In this document: positions 35,734 to 44,293 of the stretch, piece by piece
Numbering within the stretch: position 1 is the first letter of the stretch
Layout of the letters: each line of letters opens with the position of its first letter
Notes under the pieces: model-generated
What the model was told of the DNA's origin: nothing
The model's database searches: none
The model's input: only the letters and a program-made list of their open reading frames with translations
Assembly (NCBI GenBank): GCA_903912525.1
Contig: CAIWHK010000032.1
Coordinates: 248,001-312,000 of the forward strand
DNA: 64,000 bases
Origin: an uncultured bacterium
GTDB lineage: Bacteria > Krumholzibacteriota > Krumholzibacteriia > LZORAL124-64-63
Direction: 5' to 3'
Translations under genes and position numbers: made by a program

Positions 35734-36402
35734 ATGAGCACCAGCCAGACAACGCCCCACCGCCACGGCGCGGCCTACACCCTTGGCCAGGAAATCGCTC
35801 ACGCGATCACCCACGGGGCCGGGGCTCTCCTGGGGGTTGCGGCGCTGGTCCTCCTTGTCTGGCGCGGCGTCCAGGCCCACGACCCCTGGCGCATCGTGGC
35901 CGGCGCGGTCTACGGCACGAGCCTGATCCTCCTGTTCGGCGCCTCGTCGATGTACCATGCCCTGCGCCCGGGACGCGCCAAGCAGGTGTTCCAGGCCCTG
36001 GACCACGCCGCGATCTACCTGTTGATCGCCGGGACGTACACCCCGTTCGCCCTGGTCACCCTGCGCGGGCCGTGGGGCTGGTCCCTGCTGGGGATCGTCT
36101 GGGCCCTGTCCGCCGGCGGCATCGTGTTCGAGGTGCTGGTCCGCCGTCGCTACCTGCGCCGCCTGTCCCTGGTGCTCTACCTGGCCCTCGGCTGGCTGGC
36201 GGTCGTCATCGCCGTGCCCCTGGTCCGGCACCTCCCGGCGCCCGGTCCCCTGCTGCTGTTGGTCGGCGGCCTGCTGTACAGCGGTGGCGCCGGCATCTAC
36301 GCAGCCCCCAAACTGGCCTGGAACCACGCCATCTGGCACGTTTTCGTGGTGGCCGCGGCTGCCGTCCACTTCTTCTGCGTCTACATCTACGTCATGGGCT
36401 GA
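35734..36402 (+). CDS. Hemolysin III / YqfA-family membrane protein
   Basis: 222 residues with about seven transmembrane helices. Family signatures include QEIAHAITHGAGALLGVAAL, SSMYHALRP with the conserved Ser/His, LDHAAIYLLIAGTYTPFALV (conserved Asp-His pair) and NHAIWHVFVVAAAAVHFFCVYIYV with the C-terminal histidines. These histidines and aspartate form a metal site shared with PAQR receptors. Despite the name, a haemolytic role is not established; the protein is probably a membrane hydrolase or homeostasis factor. ATG at 35734 has CGGAG upstream. Confidence 0.92.
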   Translation: MSTSQTTPHRHGAAYTLGQEIAHAITHGAGALLGVAALVLLVWRGVQAHDPWRIVAGAVYGTSLILLFGASSMYHALRPGRAKQVFQALDHAAIYLLIAGTYTPFALVTLRGPWGWSLLGIVWALSAGGIVFEVLVRRRYLRRLSLVLYLALGWLAVVIAVPLVRHLPAPGPLLLLVGGLLYSGGAGIYAAPKLAWNHAIWHVFVVAAAAVHFFCVYIYVMG

Positions 36403-36482
36403 CGCGCGGCGGGCCGCAGCCCCTTTCCCCCCGGGCGGACAGTCGAAAAAAGGCGGGCCCTGTGGGCGGGTCCGCCCGTTTA

Positions 36483-36491
36483 TGCTATACT
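36483..36491 (+). promoter_or_regulatory. Extended -10 promoter for the S1-domain protein
   Basis: TG-C-TATACT (36483-36491) is a classic extended -10 element about 90 bases before the S1 gene's ATG. No good -35 is visible. A perfect 9-bp inverted repeat, CGGGCGGAC (36432-36440)/GTCCGCCCG (36470-36478), lies just upstream and may terminate the preceding gene. Confidence 0.5.
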
Positions 36492-36582
36492 CTCGTGATC
36501 GCCCTCCTGTGGCCGGCGGGATGGCGGGTGTGCCCCATGTCGCGTCCCCGGCCGATCACCGTCCTTGCGAACAGGATCCGAC

Positions 36583-37743
36583 ATGACCAGCGAACCGAAC
36601 GATTTCCAGGAATCCGCGCCCGCCAACGAATCCCCCATCGTCGTCCCGGCCCCCAACGATGACGAACCGTCGACCGAGTTCGCCGCCCTGCTGGCGGACG
36701 AGGCCGCTGCGGCTCCCAACGAACCCAAGGCAGGCGACAAGGTCAACGGCACGATCGTGCAGATCACCGAGGCCGAGGCCTTCGTCGATTGCGGCGGCCG
36801 CAACGAGTTGCCCCTGGCCCTCGACGAGATCCGGGACGAGAACGGCAATCTCCTGCACAAGGTCGGCGACCAGATCGACGGGCACCTGGCCAAGGGCAAG
36901 GACGGCGAGCTGAAATTCACCCTGGCGATCAATCTGCGCGATGCCGGCAAGCGCGCGCTGGCCGATGCATTCGCCAGCGGCACGCCGGTCGAGGGCAAAG
37001 TCGGCGAGACGAACAAGGGCGGCTTCTCGATCAGCCTTGGCGGCGTGCGCGCGTTCTGCCCGTTCAGCCAGATCGACCTGCGGCGCGCGGACGACCCGAG
37101 CATCTTCGTGGGCAAGTCGTACAAGTTCAAGGTCGTCGAGTTGTCCGAGGACGGGCGCAACGTCGTCGTCTCGCGGCGCGCATTCCTGCAGGAGCACCGG
37201 GACACCGAAGCCACGCAGACGCGCCAGTTGCTGTCGCTGGGCGACGTGCGCGACGGCACCGTGACAAGGCTCGTACCGTTCGGTGCGTTCATCGACATCG
37301 GCGGCATCGAGGGTCTGGTGCACATCTCGCAGATCTCGCACCAGCGCGTGGCCAACCCCGCCGACGTGCTGAGCGAAGGCCAGCCGGTGAAGGTCAAGAT
37401 TCTGGAGATCCAGAACCTGGGTGGCGGCCGCAACGAGCGCATCAGCCTGTCGATCAAGGCCCTGGCCAGCGATCCCTGGCCGACGACGGCCTCCTCACTG
37501 GCGCCTGGCGCCGACGTGCAGGGCAAGGTCACCAGGCTGGTCGATTTCGGCGTGTTCGTCGAACTGCAGCCGGGCATTGAGGGACTGATCCACATCTCCG
37601 AGCTCGCCAACCGCCGCATCGTGCACCCGCGCGAGGTGGTCAACGAGGACGAGGAGATCACCGTGCGCGTGCTGGAAGTGGACCTGAGCCGCCGACGGAT
37701 CTCGCTGTCGCGCAAGCAGGCGTCCGACTACGAAGGCGACTGA
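36583..37743 (+). CDS. S1-domain RNA-binding protein (ribosomal protein S1-like, four domains)
   Basis: 386 residues. An acidic N-terminal tail (to ~45) precedes four S1 OB-fold domains: about 46-115 ([20 protein letters not shown]), 130-200 ([19 protein letters not shown]), 220-300 ([20 protein letters not shown]) and 308-383 ([21 protein letters not shown]). Domains 3 and 4 are the most canonical. It has half to two thirds of the domains of Escherichia coli S1, and resembles shorter S1 homologues; it could serve as the ribosomal S1 or as an accessory RNA-binding protein. A strong hairpin follows the stop. Confidence 0.9.
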   Translation: MTSEPNDFQESAPANESPIVVPAPNDDEPSTEFAALLADEAAAAPNEPKAGDKVNGTIVQITEAEAFVDCGGRNELPLALDEIRDENGNLLHKVGDQIDGHLAKGKDGELKFTLAINLRDAGKRALADAFASGTPVEGKVGETNKGGFSISLGGVRAFCPFSQIDLRRADDPSIFVGKSYKFKVVELSEDGRNVVVSRRAFLQEHRDTEATQTRQLLSLGDVRDGTVTRLVPFGAFIDIGGIEGLVHISQISHQRVANPADVLSEGQPVKVKILEIQNLGGGRNERISLSIKALASDPWPTTASSLAPGADVQGKVTRLVDFGVFVELQPGIEGLIHISELANRRIVHPREVVNEDEEITVRVLEVDLSRRRISLSRKQASDYEGD

Positions 37744-37769
37744 GCCGCCGTCGGCACGAGTGTGAAGAA

Positions 37770-37800
37770 GCGGGCCGCCGTCGACATGACGGCGGCCCGC
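37770..37800. terminator. Hairpin terminator between S1-like and cysteine desulfurase genes
   Basis: GCGGGCCGCCGTC (37770-37782) pairs with GACGGCGGCCCGC (37788-37800) across a five-base loop between convergent stops. TCGTTCGTC follows on the plus strand, and CTTCTTCACAC follows on the minus strand, so it can act in both directions. Confidence 0.78.
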
Positions 37801-37827
37801 TCGTTCGTCCCGGCGCACAACGGGAGA

Positions 37828-38988
37828 TCAGCTGCCGGAGTCCCGCAGGCGTTGGATCGCGGCGATGATGGCATCAGCAGCGAAGTCGGCCTCGTCGGCG
37901 GTGCTGGTGCGGGCGAAACACAGGCGCAGGCTGGCCGCGGCGAGGTCCGCAGGCACGCCGAGGGCAGCAAGGACCGCGGACGGCTGCCCGGTCCCGGAAG
38001 AACAGGCCGCGCCCGAGGACAGGGCCAGCTGAGGCAGGGCCGGCAGCAGCGCGGCGCCGCGAATCCCGCGGAAGCCGAGGCTCAGGCTGCCGGGCAGGCG
38101 GCGGTCACGGTCGCCATGGACGACCACCCCCGACAAGCCTCCTTCCAGGCGGGCAAGGAACCGCTCCGCCAGCGAGCCCAGATGCCGGGCATCGTCTTCC
38201 TGCCGGAGAGTCGCCAGCCGACAGGCCTCGCCGAAGCCGGCGATCCCCGCCACATCAGGCGTGCCGGGACGCAGGCCGCGCTCCTGCCCCCCGCCGTGGC
38301 ACAATGGCGCCAGATTGACACGCGGGTCGCGACGGCGCACGTACAGCGCTCCCACGCCCTTCGGCCCGTACATCTTGTGCGCCGAGATAGCCAGCAGTGC
38401 CACGCCATCGCGAGCCGCAGTCACCGGCACGCGGCCCGCGGCCTGCGCGGCGTCGCACACCAGAGGGACGCCGGTTTCACGACAACGTTCGGCGATCGCA
38501 GCCACCGGCTGCAGCGTTCCGATCTCGTTCTGGGCGGCCAGGCAGCAGACCAACCGCGTGTCCGGGCCGATGGCGTCAGCCACGGCATCCGGATCCATCA
38601 CGCCCGTGGGATCCACGTCGATGATCGTCAGGCGCCAGCCGCGCGAGGCAAGCCAGTCGAGCGGCGCGCGGACGGCCGCGTGCTCCAGGATCGTGGCCAC
38701 CGCGTGGCCGGGGACATCGGCTGTAGCGGCCAGGCCGAGTACGGCCAGGTTAGCCGCCTCGGTGGCCCCGCCCGTGAAGACAACTTCGCGCGCCGATACT
38801 CCGACGAGGGCCGCCACCAGCTCCCGAGCATCCTCGACCACCTTCGCCGCCGCCCAGCCGTAGGCATGCCCGGCGCTGGCGGGATTGCCGTAGTGGTCGC
38901 GCGCTACGCGCTGCATCACCTCGAGCACCGAGGGGTCAGGCGCCGTCGAGGCATGGTTGTCCAGGTACACGGGGGTGCGCACGTCCAC
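37828..38988 (-). CDS. Cysteine desulfurase (NifS/IscS family)
   Basis: 386 residues. A PLP enzyme that takes sulfur from cysteine for Fe-S clusters or thio-modification. It shows YLDNHASTAPDPSV, GGATEAANLAVLG, PLP-binding Lys in SAHKMYGPKGVGALYVR (first part) and the catalytic Cys loop SSGAACSSGTGQPSAVL. The active-site loop is of the longer, NifS/IscS type. GTG start at 38988 with GGGAGGCGAG upstream, 23 bases after nadA. As in the nad operons of Bacillus, this pairing suggests a role in building the NadA Fe-S cluster. Confidence 0.93.
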   Translation of the reverse strand: MDVRTPVYLDNHASTAPDPSVLEVMQRVARDHYGNPASAGHAYGWAAAKVVEDARELVAALVGVSAREVVFTGGATEAANLAVLGLAATADVPGHAVATILEHAAVRAPLDWLASRGWRLTIIDVDPTGVMDPDAVADAIGPDTRLVCCLAAQNEIGTLQPVAAIAERCRETGVPLVCDAAQAAGRVPVTAARDGVALLAISAHKMYGPKGVGALYVRRRDPRVNLAPLCHGGGQERGLRPGTPDVAGIAGFGEACRLATLRQEDDARHLGSLAERFLARLEGGLSGVVVHGDRDRRLPGSLSLGFRGIRGAALLPALPQLALSSGAACSSGTGQPSAVLAALGVPADLAAASLRLCFARTSTADEADFAADAIIAAIQRLRDSGS

Positions 38989-39011
38989 CTCGCCTCCCGG
39001 CCGCCGGCGGT

Positions 39012-39971
39012 TCAGCGGCTCAATTCGAGCATGCGGGCGATCGGCGCACGGGCGCGCTCGGCGATCGCGGCATCGAGGGTGATCTCGGGCGTGCCGTCAC
39101 GCAGGCACAGGTACAGTTTCTCGAGCGTGTTCTTCTTCATGTACGGACATTCGTTGCAACTGCAGGACTCGTCGGCGCCCGGCACGGGGATCAGTTCCTT
39201 GTCCGGGTTCTCGCGTTGCATGCGGTGCAGGATGCCGGGTTCGGTGACGACGATGATGCTCCGGGCCGGGGACTGCCGCACAAAATCGAGGATGCCAGTG
39301 GTGCTGCCGATGTAGTCGGCATGCTGCAGCACGGCCGGGGGACACTCAGGATGGGCCGCCACGACGGCGTCAGGGTTGGCCACCTTCAGTTCGACAAGAC
39401 GCCGCTCGCTGAAGGATTCGTGCACCTCGCAGGAGCCGTTCCACAACACGAGTTCGCGCCCCAGCTGGCGGGCCACCCAGTCGCCCAGGAAGCGGTCCGG
39501 CGCGAAGACGAGCGGCTGCTCTGCCGGGAAGGACGCGACGATCCGGAGCGCATTGCTGCTGGTGCAGATGACGTCGCTCATCGCCTTGGTGGCCGCCGAG
39601 CAGTTGATGTAGCTGATGACCTTGTGGCCCGGGTAGCGGGCGAGGAAAGCGCCGAAAGCGTCGGCCGGGCAACCATCCGCCAGGCTGCACCCGGCGTCGA
39701 GGTCCGGCAGCAGGACCTTCTTGTCCGGGCACAGCAGCTTGGCCGTCTCGGCCATGAAATGCACGCCCGCAAAGACGATGACCTCGGCATCGGTGGCCGC
39801 GGCCGCCTGGCTCAGGCCCAGGCTGTCGCCGACATAGTCGGCCACATCCTGGATGTCCGGCTCCTGGTAGTAGTGGGCCAGGATCACCGCCCGGCGCTCG
39901 CGCCGCAGGCGATCGATTTCCGCGAACAGGTCGGCTCCCGCGGGCAGCCCCCCGCCGGTGGTCGGATTCAT
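39012..39971 (-). CDS. nadA: Quinolinate synthase
   Basis: 319 residues. It condenses iminoaspartate with dihydroxyacetone phosphate to make quinolinate for NAD. Family hallmarks: [31 protein letters not shown] (in two stretches), three [4Fe-4S] cysteines (in [18 protein letters not shown], in WNGSCEVHE and in the C-terminal [15 protein letters not shown]) and [12 protein letters not shown] at 39971 begins MNPTTGGG; the upstream reading adds nothing conserved. nadB and nadC are absent from the window. Co-transcribed with the cysteine desulfurase. Confidence 0.95.
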   Translation of the reverse strand: MNPTTGGGLPAGADLFAEIDRLRRERRAVILAHYYQEPDIQDVADYVGDSLGLSQAAAATDAEVIVFAGVHFMAETAKLLCPDKKVLLPDLDAGCSLADGCPADAFGAFLARYPGHKVISYINCSAATKAMSDVICTSSNALRIVASFPAEQPLVFAPDRFLGDWVARQLGRELVLWNGSCEVHESFSERRLVELKVANPDAVVAAHPECPPAVLQHADYIGSTTGILDFVRQSPARSIIVVTEPGILHRMQRENPDKELIPVPGADESCSCNECPYMKKNTLEKLYLCLRDGTPEITLDAAIAERARAPIARMLELSR

Positions 39972-40087
39972 GCCACTTCCTTGCCGGTCGGGCCGGCTGG
40001 GCCCGGGACCTGCCGCCAATCTTGCCCAAGCGGGGCATTTCGGCAAGGCCCCGGCCGGGCCAGCAGGGGCGCAAGAGGGGTTGGGTG

Positions 40088-40116
40088 TGGACTTTCCGGG
40101 ATCAGGAACGTACTAT
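40088..40116 (+). promoter_or_regulatory. Candidate promoter of the 40.2-41.5 kb lipoprotein gene
   Basis: TGGACT (40088-40093) and TACTAT (40111-40116) are 17 bases apart in the 272-base region between divergent nadA and the lipoprotein gene. Each hexamer matches the consensus at four positions. The remaining part of that gap holds nothing else recognisable. Confidence 0.4.
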
Positions 40117-40243
40117 TCCCCTGTTGGCAAGACGGCCACGGCTCCGTCCCGGACCGACCGCATCCGCCCCCGTAGGGCGATGATGACGACCGCGACGCGC
40201 CGTTCCGTCCTCCCCACCAGCTGAACGTGAGGAAGACCCAGGA

Positions 40244-41512
40244 ATGAACAGTTTCGGTTCCGCCCCTACGGGCACCAAGGGACCGGCCGGCCGGCCGGTT
40301 CGCGCAGTGCGGTTCGCCCGCGCCGCGCGTCTTGCCCTCTGCCTCCTGGCCATGTGCCTGCTCCCGGCCCTGGCGTTCCTCGGCTCCTGCTCGTCCGACG
40401 GCAGCGGCCCGAGTTTTACGGATCCCCCGGTGCCTCCGACACAGGATTGGCTGTTCGACGTTGTCGGCACGGCCGCCAACGACGTCTACGCCTGCGGCGC
40501 CAAGGGCGCGATGTTCCACTTCGACGGCACAGCATGGACGGCCGTCCCGATGGGAATGTCCGACCCCATCGTACGCATGTGGAAGGAAGACGCCGGCACG
40601 ACGTTGTATGCCGTCGGGCACAAGGGCCGCATCTGGCGCAACACGGGAGGCTCGTGGGCAGGCATGAGCAGCGGCACCAGCCAAAACCTCTACGGCATCG
40701 GCGCCCTTGAGGGTGTCGTGCACGCCGTGGGCCAGGACGGTACGATCTGCCGTCTGTCCGGTTCCACGTGGTCGCAGGTCTCCGGCAGCATGTTCCTGCT
40801 GAACGAGAACAACGTACCGGTGGACACGCTCCAGGTCGCGGATGACCTCGAGTCGCTGGTGACCGTCAACAACTACTTCCTGGGCGGCGCCTACATCGAC
40901 CCGGGCTACACAGGCCCGCGGGTGGGCGTTTACGGGACGCGCGGCATGGTCCTGGCGCCGAACTCCGACCCCCTCTACAGCGGCGAGTGGATCCTGCGCC
41001 CGATCAGCGGCGAGCAGATCATCCCCCACGAATGGGTCCTCTGCACGACGTCGGACCCGGCCGTGCTGAGCCGCAACATACTGGGCACGTCGGAGGGCTG
41101 GCTGTTCGAATTGACCCGCGACGACAACGGCAAGAACGTGTGGCAGAAGTTCTACCCCTCGCTGACGGTCGACCCGGGCTCGGGCGTCACCGACGTCTGG
41201 CTGGACGAAACGGGCAACGCCTACATCGTCACCGACGAGGGCCAGGTCGTCTTCCAGACAGTCGACTACGATTACAGCGCCGGCACCGGCCGCCGCGCCG
41301 TCCTGTACGACAACATCGAGCGCCTGACGGCGATTTGGGGCACGGGCCCCGACAACCTGTGGTTCGTCGGCTACCGCGCGGGCGCGATCCTGCACGGCGT
41401 CCACAACCAGTCCACCGACGAGTTCACGATGACTTCCACGGCGGTGACGTTCCCCGACAAGGGCGCATCGGCGCCCATGACGACCGATCATCTCGGGCGC
41501 CCGCTGAACTGA
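40244..41512 (+). CDS. Secreted lipoprotein with beta-propeller-like repeats
   Basis: 422 residues. A signal peptide ends in a lipobox (AFLGSC), followed by a Ser/Gly/Pro linker. The mature part has repeated segments of the form 'VGTAANDVYACGAKGAMFHFDGTAW', '...GRIWRNTGGSW' and 'GTGPDNLWFVGYRAGAILH' (shown only in short parts), reminiscent of WD40/Kelch-like propellers or photosynthesis-system stability repeats. No catalytic motif is recognised. It starts at ATG 40244, with GAGGAAG nearby. A strong terminator follows. It probably sits on the outer or inner membrane surface; function unknown. Confidence 0.82.
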   Translation: MNSFGSAPTGTKGPAGRPVRAVRFARAARLALCLLAMCLLPALAFLGSCSSDGSGPSFTDPPVPPTQDWLFDVVGTAANDVYACGAKGAMFHFDGTAWTAVPMGMSDPIVRMWKEDAGTTLYAVGHKGRIWRNTGGSWAGMSSGTSQNLYGIGALEGVVHAVGQDGTICRLSGSTWSQVSGSMFLLNENNVPVDTLQVADDLESLVTVNNYFLGGAYIDPGYTGPRVGVYGTRGMVLAPNSDPLYSGEWILRPISGEQIIPHEWVLCTTSDPAVLSRNILGTSEGWLFELTRDDNGKNVWQKFYPSLTVDPGSGVTDVWLDETGNAYIVTDEGQVVFQTVDYDYSAGTGRRAVLYDNIERLTAIWGTGPDNLWFVGYRAGAILHGVHNQSTDEFTMTSTAVTFPDKGASAPMTTDHLGRPLN

Positions 41513-41521
41513 GTTTTCCCC

Positions 41522-41554
41522 GGACGGGGCGGCGATGGCCGCCCCGTCCTTTTT
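41522..41554 (+). terminator. Rho-independent terminator after the lipoprotein gene
   Basis: GGACGGGGCGGC (41522-41533) pairs perfectly with GCCGCCCCGTCC (41538-41549) around a GATG loop, followed by TTTTT. It begins ten bases after the stop. Confidence 0.88.
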
Positions 41555-41624
41555 CCCCCCGACACCGCCGCCCGTGCAGGCGGCCGGCTCACTGGTCCTG
41601 CGTAACCGTTCCGGAGGTCATTCG

Positions 41625-43556
41625 ATGTCCCATCCGTCAAGCCGCCGGCTGACCGGCGTCGTCATGGTCCTGATGCTGGGCGCCTGCCTGACCGTCAGCA
41701 GCGCCCGGGCCGAGTTCAAGCCCGACCCTTCCGCCAAGCGCGCGGACATCCCCGCCGATTACCAGTGGAACGGCAGCCACATCTTCGCCGACAAGGCGGC
41801 GTGGGAAGCCGAACTGGCGAAGATCGGCGATGACATCCCGAAGCTGAACGCTTTCCAGGGACGCCTCGGCGAGTCAGCCGCCACGATGCTCGACTGCCAG
41901 ACGGCGACGTTCAAGACGGCCGACCGCCTCTACAAGCTCTATGTCTACGCCCAGTTGCTGTACGACGTGGACCAGGGCAATTCCGAACACCGCCAGATGC
42001 AGGGGCGCGTTGCCGCCATCATGCCGGCGTTCGGCGAGGCGACGTCGTGGATGCAGCCCGAGTTGCTGGAGATCGACCCGGCGGTCATCAGGAACTTCAT
42101 GGCCGAGAACAAGGAACTGGCGACCTACAAGTACTACTTCGAGGAGCTGTGGCGGCAGAAGGCCAACACACTGAGCAGCCCCGAAGAGCGGTTGATGGCC
42201 CTGACCGGCAATATGCGAGCCACCCCCGGCGACGCTCATGAGGCGCTGCTGGGCGTCGACATGAAGTTCCCCGAGATCACGAAGGCCGACGGCTCGAAGG
42301 TTCCCGTCACGGTCAGCGGCTGGTCGGCGCTGCGGTCCAATGACGACCAGAACGTGCGCATTCAGTCGCGCGATGCGTTCTTCGGCACGCTCCGCACCTA
42401 CGAGAATACGTTCTCGGTGCTGCTGGACGGCGTGGTCAAGTCGCACATCATGAACAAGGACGCCCGCAAGTACGACACGTGCCTCGACGCGGCATTGTCC
42501 CCCGACAACATCAGCCCCGCAGCCTACCGGATGCTGATCTCGACGGTGCGCGAGAGCCTGCCGCGCACGATGCACAAGTACGTCGACCTGCGCCGGAAGG
42601 TCATGAAGGTCGACGGCCCGCTGACGTTCCCGAACCTCTACAACCCGATGATCGCCGGCGTTGAGCCCGAGTACACCTACGACCAGGGACGCGCGATGGT
42701 GGTCGAGGGCCTGCGCCCGCTGGGCAAGGAGTACGGGACGATCCTGGCCCAGGGCCTGGACCCGAAGAGTGGCTGGATCGACATCTACCCGAACGAGGAC
42801 AAGCGCAGCGGCGCCTACAGCAACGGTTCGGTCGCCCGCGACATCCACCCGTACGTGCTGCACAACTTCGACAACTCTCTGGACGCGGTAAGCACCACCG
42901 CGCATGAGATGGGGCACGCGATGCATTCGGTGCTCTCGAGCCGCAACCAGCCGCCCGTGTACGCGAATTACACGACGTTCCTGGCCGAGGTCGCCTCGAC
43001 CTGCAACGAGGCCCTGCTGGCGAACTACCTGCTGGCCAAGGCCGACGACACCGACGTCAAGCTGATGCTGCTGAACCAGCGCCTCGAGTCGATCCGCCAG
43101 ACCATCTTCCGCCAGACGCTGTTCGCGGACTTCGAGCTCCGCTTCCACGAGCATGCCGAGCAGGGCAACCCGTTGACGGCCGAATACCTCAACGACCTGT
43201 ACGCCGGCATGATCAAGGAGTACTACGGGCCGAACTACGACGTGGCCAAGGATGACGGCTGCGAGTGGATGTTCATCCCCCACTTCTACTACAACTTCTA
43301 CGTGTTCACCTATGCGACGGGCCTGACCAGCGGCCTGGCGCTGGCCGACGAGATTTCCGCCACCGGTGACAAGGCGGCCCAGCGCTACATCAACAACATG
43401 CTGAAGGCCGGCTCGAGTGCGCCCCCGCTGGACATCCTGCGGAATGCCGGCGTCGACCTCGAGACGCCGGCGCCGATCGTGTCGGCAATGGACATGTTCG
43501 AGCGCACGGTCGATGAGTTCGATCGCCTGTGGACGGCGAAGTACGGCAAGAAATAG
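41625..43556 (+). CDS. pepF: Exported oligoendopeptidase F (M3B)
   Basis: 643 residues. A zinc metallopeptidase of family M3 that cleaves short oligopeptides. The active site is HEMGH (427-431) with a downstream Glu in FLAEVASTCNE. The rest matches PepF (YTYDQGRAMVVEGLRPLGKEY, SGAYSNGS, FRQTLFADFE). Unlike classical cytoplasmic PepF it carries a signal peptide (RRLTGVVMVLMLGACLTVSSARA), either cut after ARA or lipidated at the Cys in LGAC. GGAGG is 7 bases before ATG 41625. A good terminator follows. Confidence 0.92.
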   Translation: MSHPSSRRLTGVVMVLMLGACLTVSSARAEFKPDPSAKRADIPADYQWNGSHIFADKAAWEAELAKIGDDIPKLNAFQGRLGESAATMLDCQTATFKTADRLYKLYVYAQLLYDVDQGNSEHRQMQGRVAAIMPAFGEATSWMQPELLEIDPAVIRNFMAENKELATYKYYFEELWRQKANTLSSPEERLMALTGNMRATPGDAHEALLGVDMKFPEITKADGSKVPVTVSGWSALRSNDDQNVRIQSRDAFFGTLRTYENTFSVLLDGVVKSHIMNKDARKYDTCLDAALSPDNISPAAYRMLISTVRESLPRTMHKYVDLRRKVMKVDGPLTFPNLYNPMIAGVEPEYTYDQGRAMVVEGLRPLGKEYGTILAQGLDPKSGWIDIYPNEDKRSGAYSNGSVARDIHPYVLHNFDNSLDAVSTTAHEMGHAMHSVLSSRNQPPVYANYTTFLAEVASTCNEALLANYLLAKADDTDVKLMLLNQRLESIRQTIFRQTLFADFELRFHEHAEQGNPLTAEYLNDLYAGMIKEYYGPNYDVAKDDGCEWMFIPHFYYNFYVFTYATGLTSGLALADEISATGDKAAQRYINNMLKAGSSAPPLDILRNAGVDLETPAPIVSAMDMFERTVDEFDRLWTAKYGKK

Positions 43557-43578
43557 GCGCGCCGGGTACGAACGCCAA

Positions 43579-43613
43579 GGGGCGCCGGGTCCAGGACCCG
43601 GCGCCCCTTTTTT
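43579..43613 (+). terminator. Rho-independent terminator of pepF
   Basis: GGGGCGCCGGGTC (43579-43591) pairs with GACCCGGCGCCCC (43595-43607), a three-base loop, then TTTTTT (43608-43613). It begins about 20 bases after the stop. Confidence 0.93.
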
Positions 43614-43634
43614 GCGCAACGGCTTCGCTCCCGC

Positions 43635-44003
43635 TCAGGCCAGCAGGTTCAGCACCGTGGCCGCCACAAGGTTGCCGTGGATGCCGGTCGCCTGCGGCGG
43701 CTTCGCCTGTACGGCTCGCTTGACGCTCTCTGCGGACCGCATCGCGACATCCAACCCCGGCGCCGCGGCTGCAGGCTCGGGTTGGCGCCGGTCCACCGCC
43801 GATTCGGCGACCATCGGTTCGCGCGGCGGCTCGGGCCCGGCGACCTCTGCCCGCGGCACCCACTGGTCAACGTCGGGTTCGTTCACCTGGGGGCGCGTGG
43901 CGGCGCGAGCGGTTTCCGTTCGCTCAGCGCGTGCGCGCACATCGTCCTGGCGTTTCAGGGCCGCCGGTTGGGGAGGCGACAAGCCCGGAATGCGTATGCT
44001 CAT
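43635..44003 (-). CDS. Small Pro/Ala-rich protein of unknown function
   Basis: 122 residues. It begins MSIRIPGLSPPQPAAL and continues as a charged, Pro/Ala-rich, probably disordered stretch to ~100. It ends with a short ordered segment (GIHGNLVAATVLNLLA). No signal peptide, catalytic motif or family is recognised. The ATG at 44003 has GAGG at workable spacing. It lies between the convergent pepF terminator and tRNA-Lys on the minus strand. An adaptor role (a linker with a small C-terminal hydrophobic tail) is only a guess, and this could be a spurious frame. Confidence 0.45.
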   Translation of the reverse strand: MSIRIPGLSPPQPAALKRQDDVRARAERTETARAATRPQVNEPDVDQWVPRAEVAGPEPPREPMVAESAVDRRQPEPAAAAPGLDVAMRSAESVKRAVQAKPPQATGIHGNLVAATVLNLLA

Positions 44004-44141
44004 GGTGCGATCCTCGGGGCTGCGGGCGGGCGCGGCGACGACATCGGCCGTGGGCGCACTCCCCCTGATGTCCTGTTGATCGGCACGTCCGAACGTGAAC
44101 TTGAGCCCTGAGACGAAAAAATCCGCCGGCCGGCGGGAAAG

Positions 44142-44217
44142 TGGTGGGCCGCCCGGGACTCGAACCCGGTACAACCTCCTTAAAAGGGAGGTGCTCTACC
44201 TGATGAGCTAGCGGCCC
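44142..44217 (-). tRNA. tRNA-Lys (anticodon UUU)
   Basis: The minus strand folds as a standard cloverleaf of 76 bases including an encoded CCA (44142-44144). Acceptor stem GGGCCGC/GCGGCCC with discriminator A; D arm with TAGCTCA and GGTAGAGCA; anticodon stem CCTCC/GGAGG with loop CTTTTAA (anticodon TTT); T arm with GGTTCGAGTCC. A strong promoter lies 36 bases upstream. Confidence 0.97.
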
Positions 44218-44252
44218 ACGAAGGGGACATGGCCGCCCGTGGGCGGCCGCCG

Positions 44253-44281
44253 AATATAGACGGCCCTCCCACGGGAGTCAA
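44253..44281 (-). promoter_or_regulatory. Promoter of tRNA-Lys
   Basis: TTGACT (44276-44281) and TATATT (44253-44258) with a 17-base spacer, read on the minus strand. It lies between purA and the tRNA and closely matches the promoter of tRNA-Leu in this window. A GGCCGCCC/GGGCGGCC hairpin (44231-44248) lies between promoter and tRNA. Confidence 0.8.
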
Positions 44282-44293
44282 AAACCCCGTCAA

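Noticed and set aside
40279-40302. GGCC-rich run in the lipoprotein gene
   Set aside because: Short and inside a Pro/Ala/Arg-coding stretch before the signal peptide; likely codon bias rather than a repeat.
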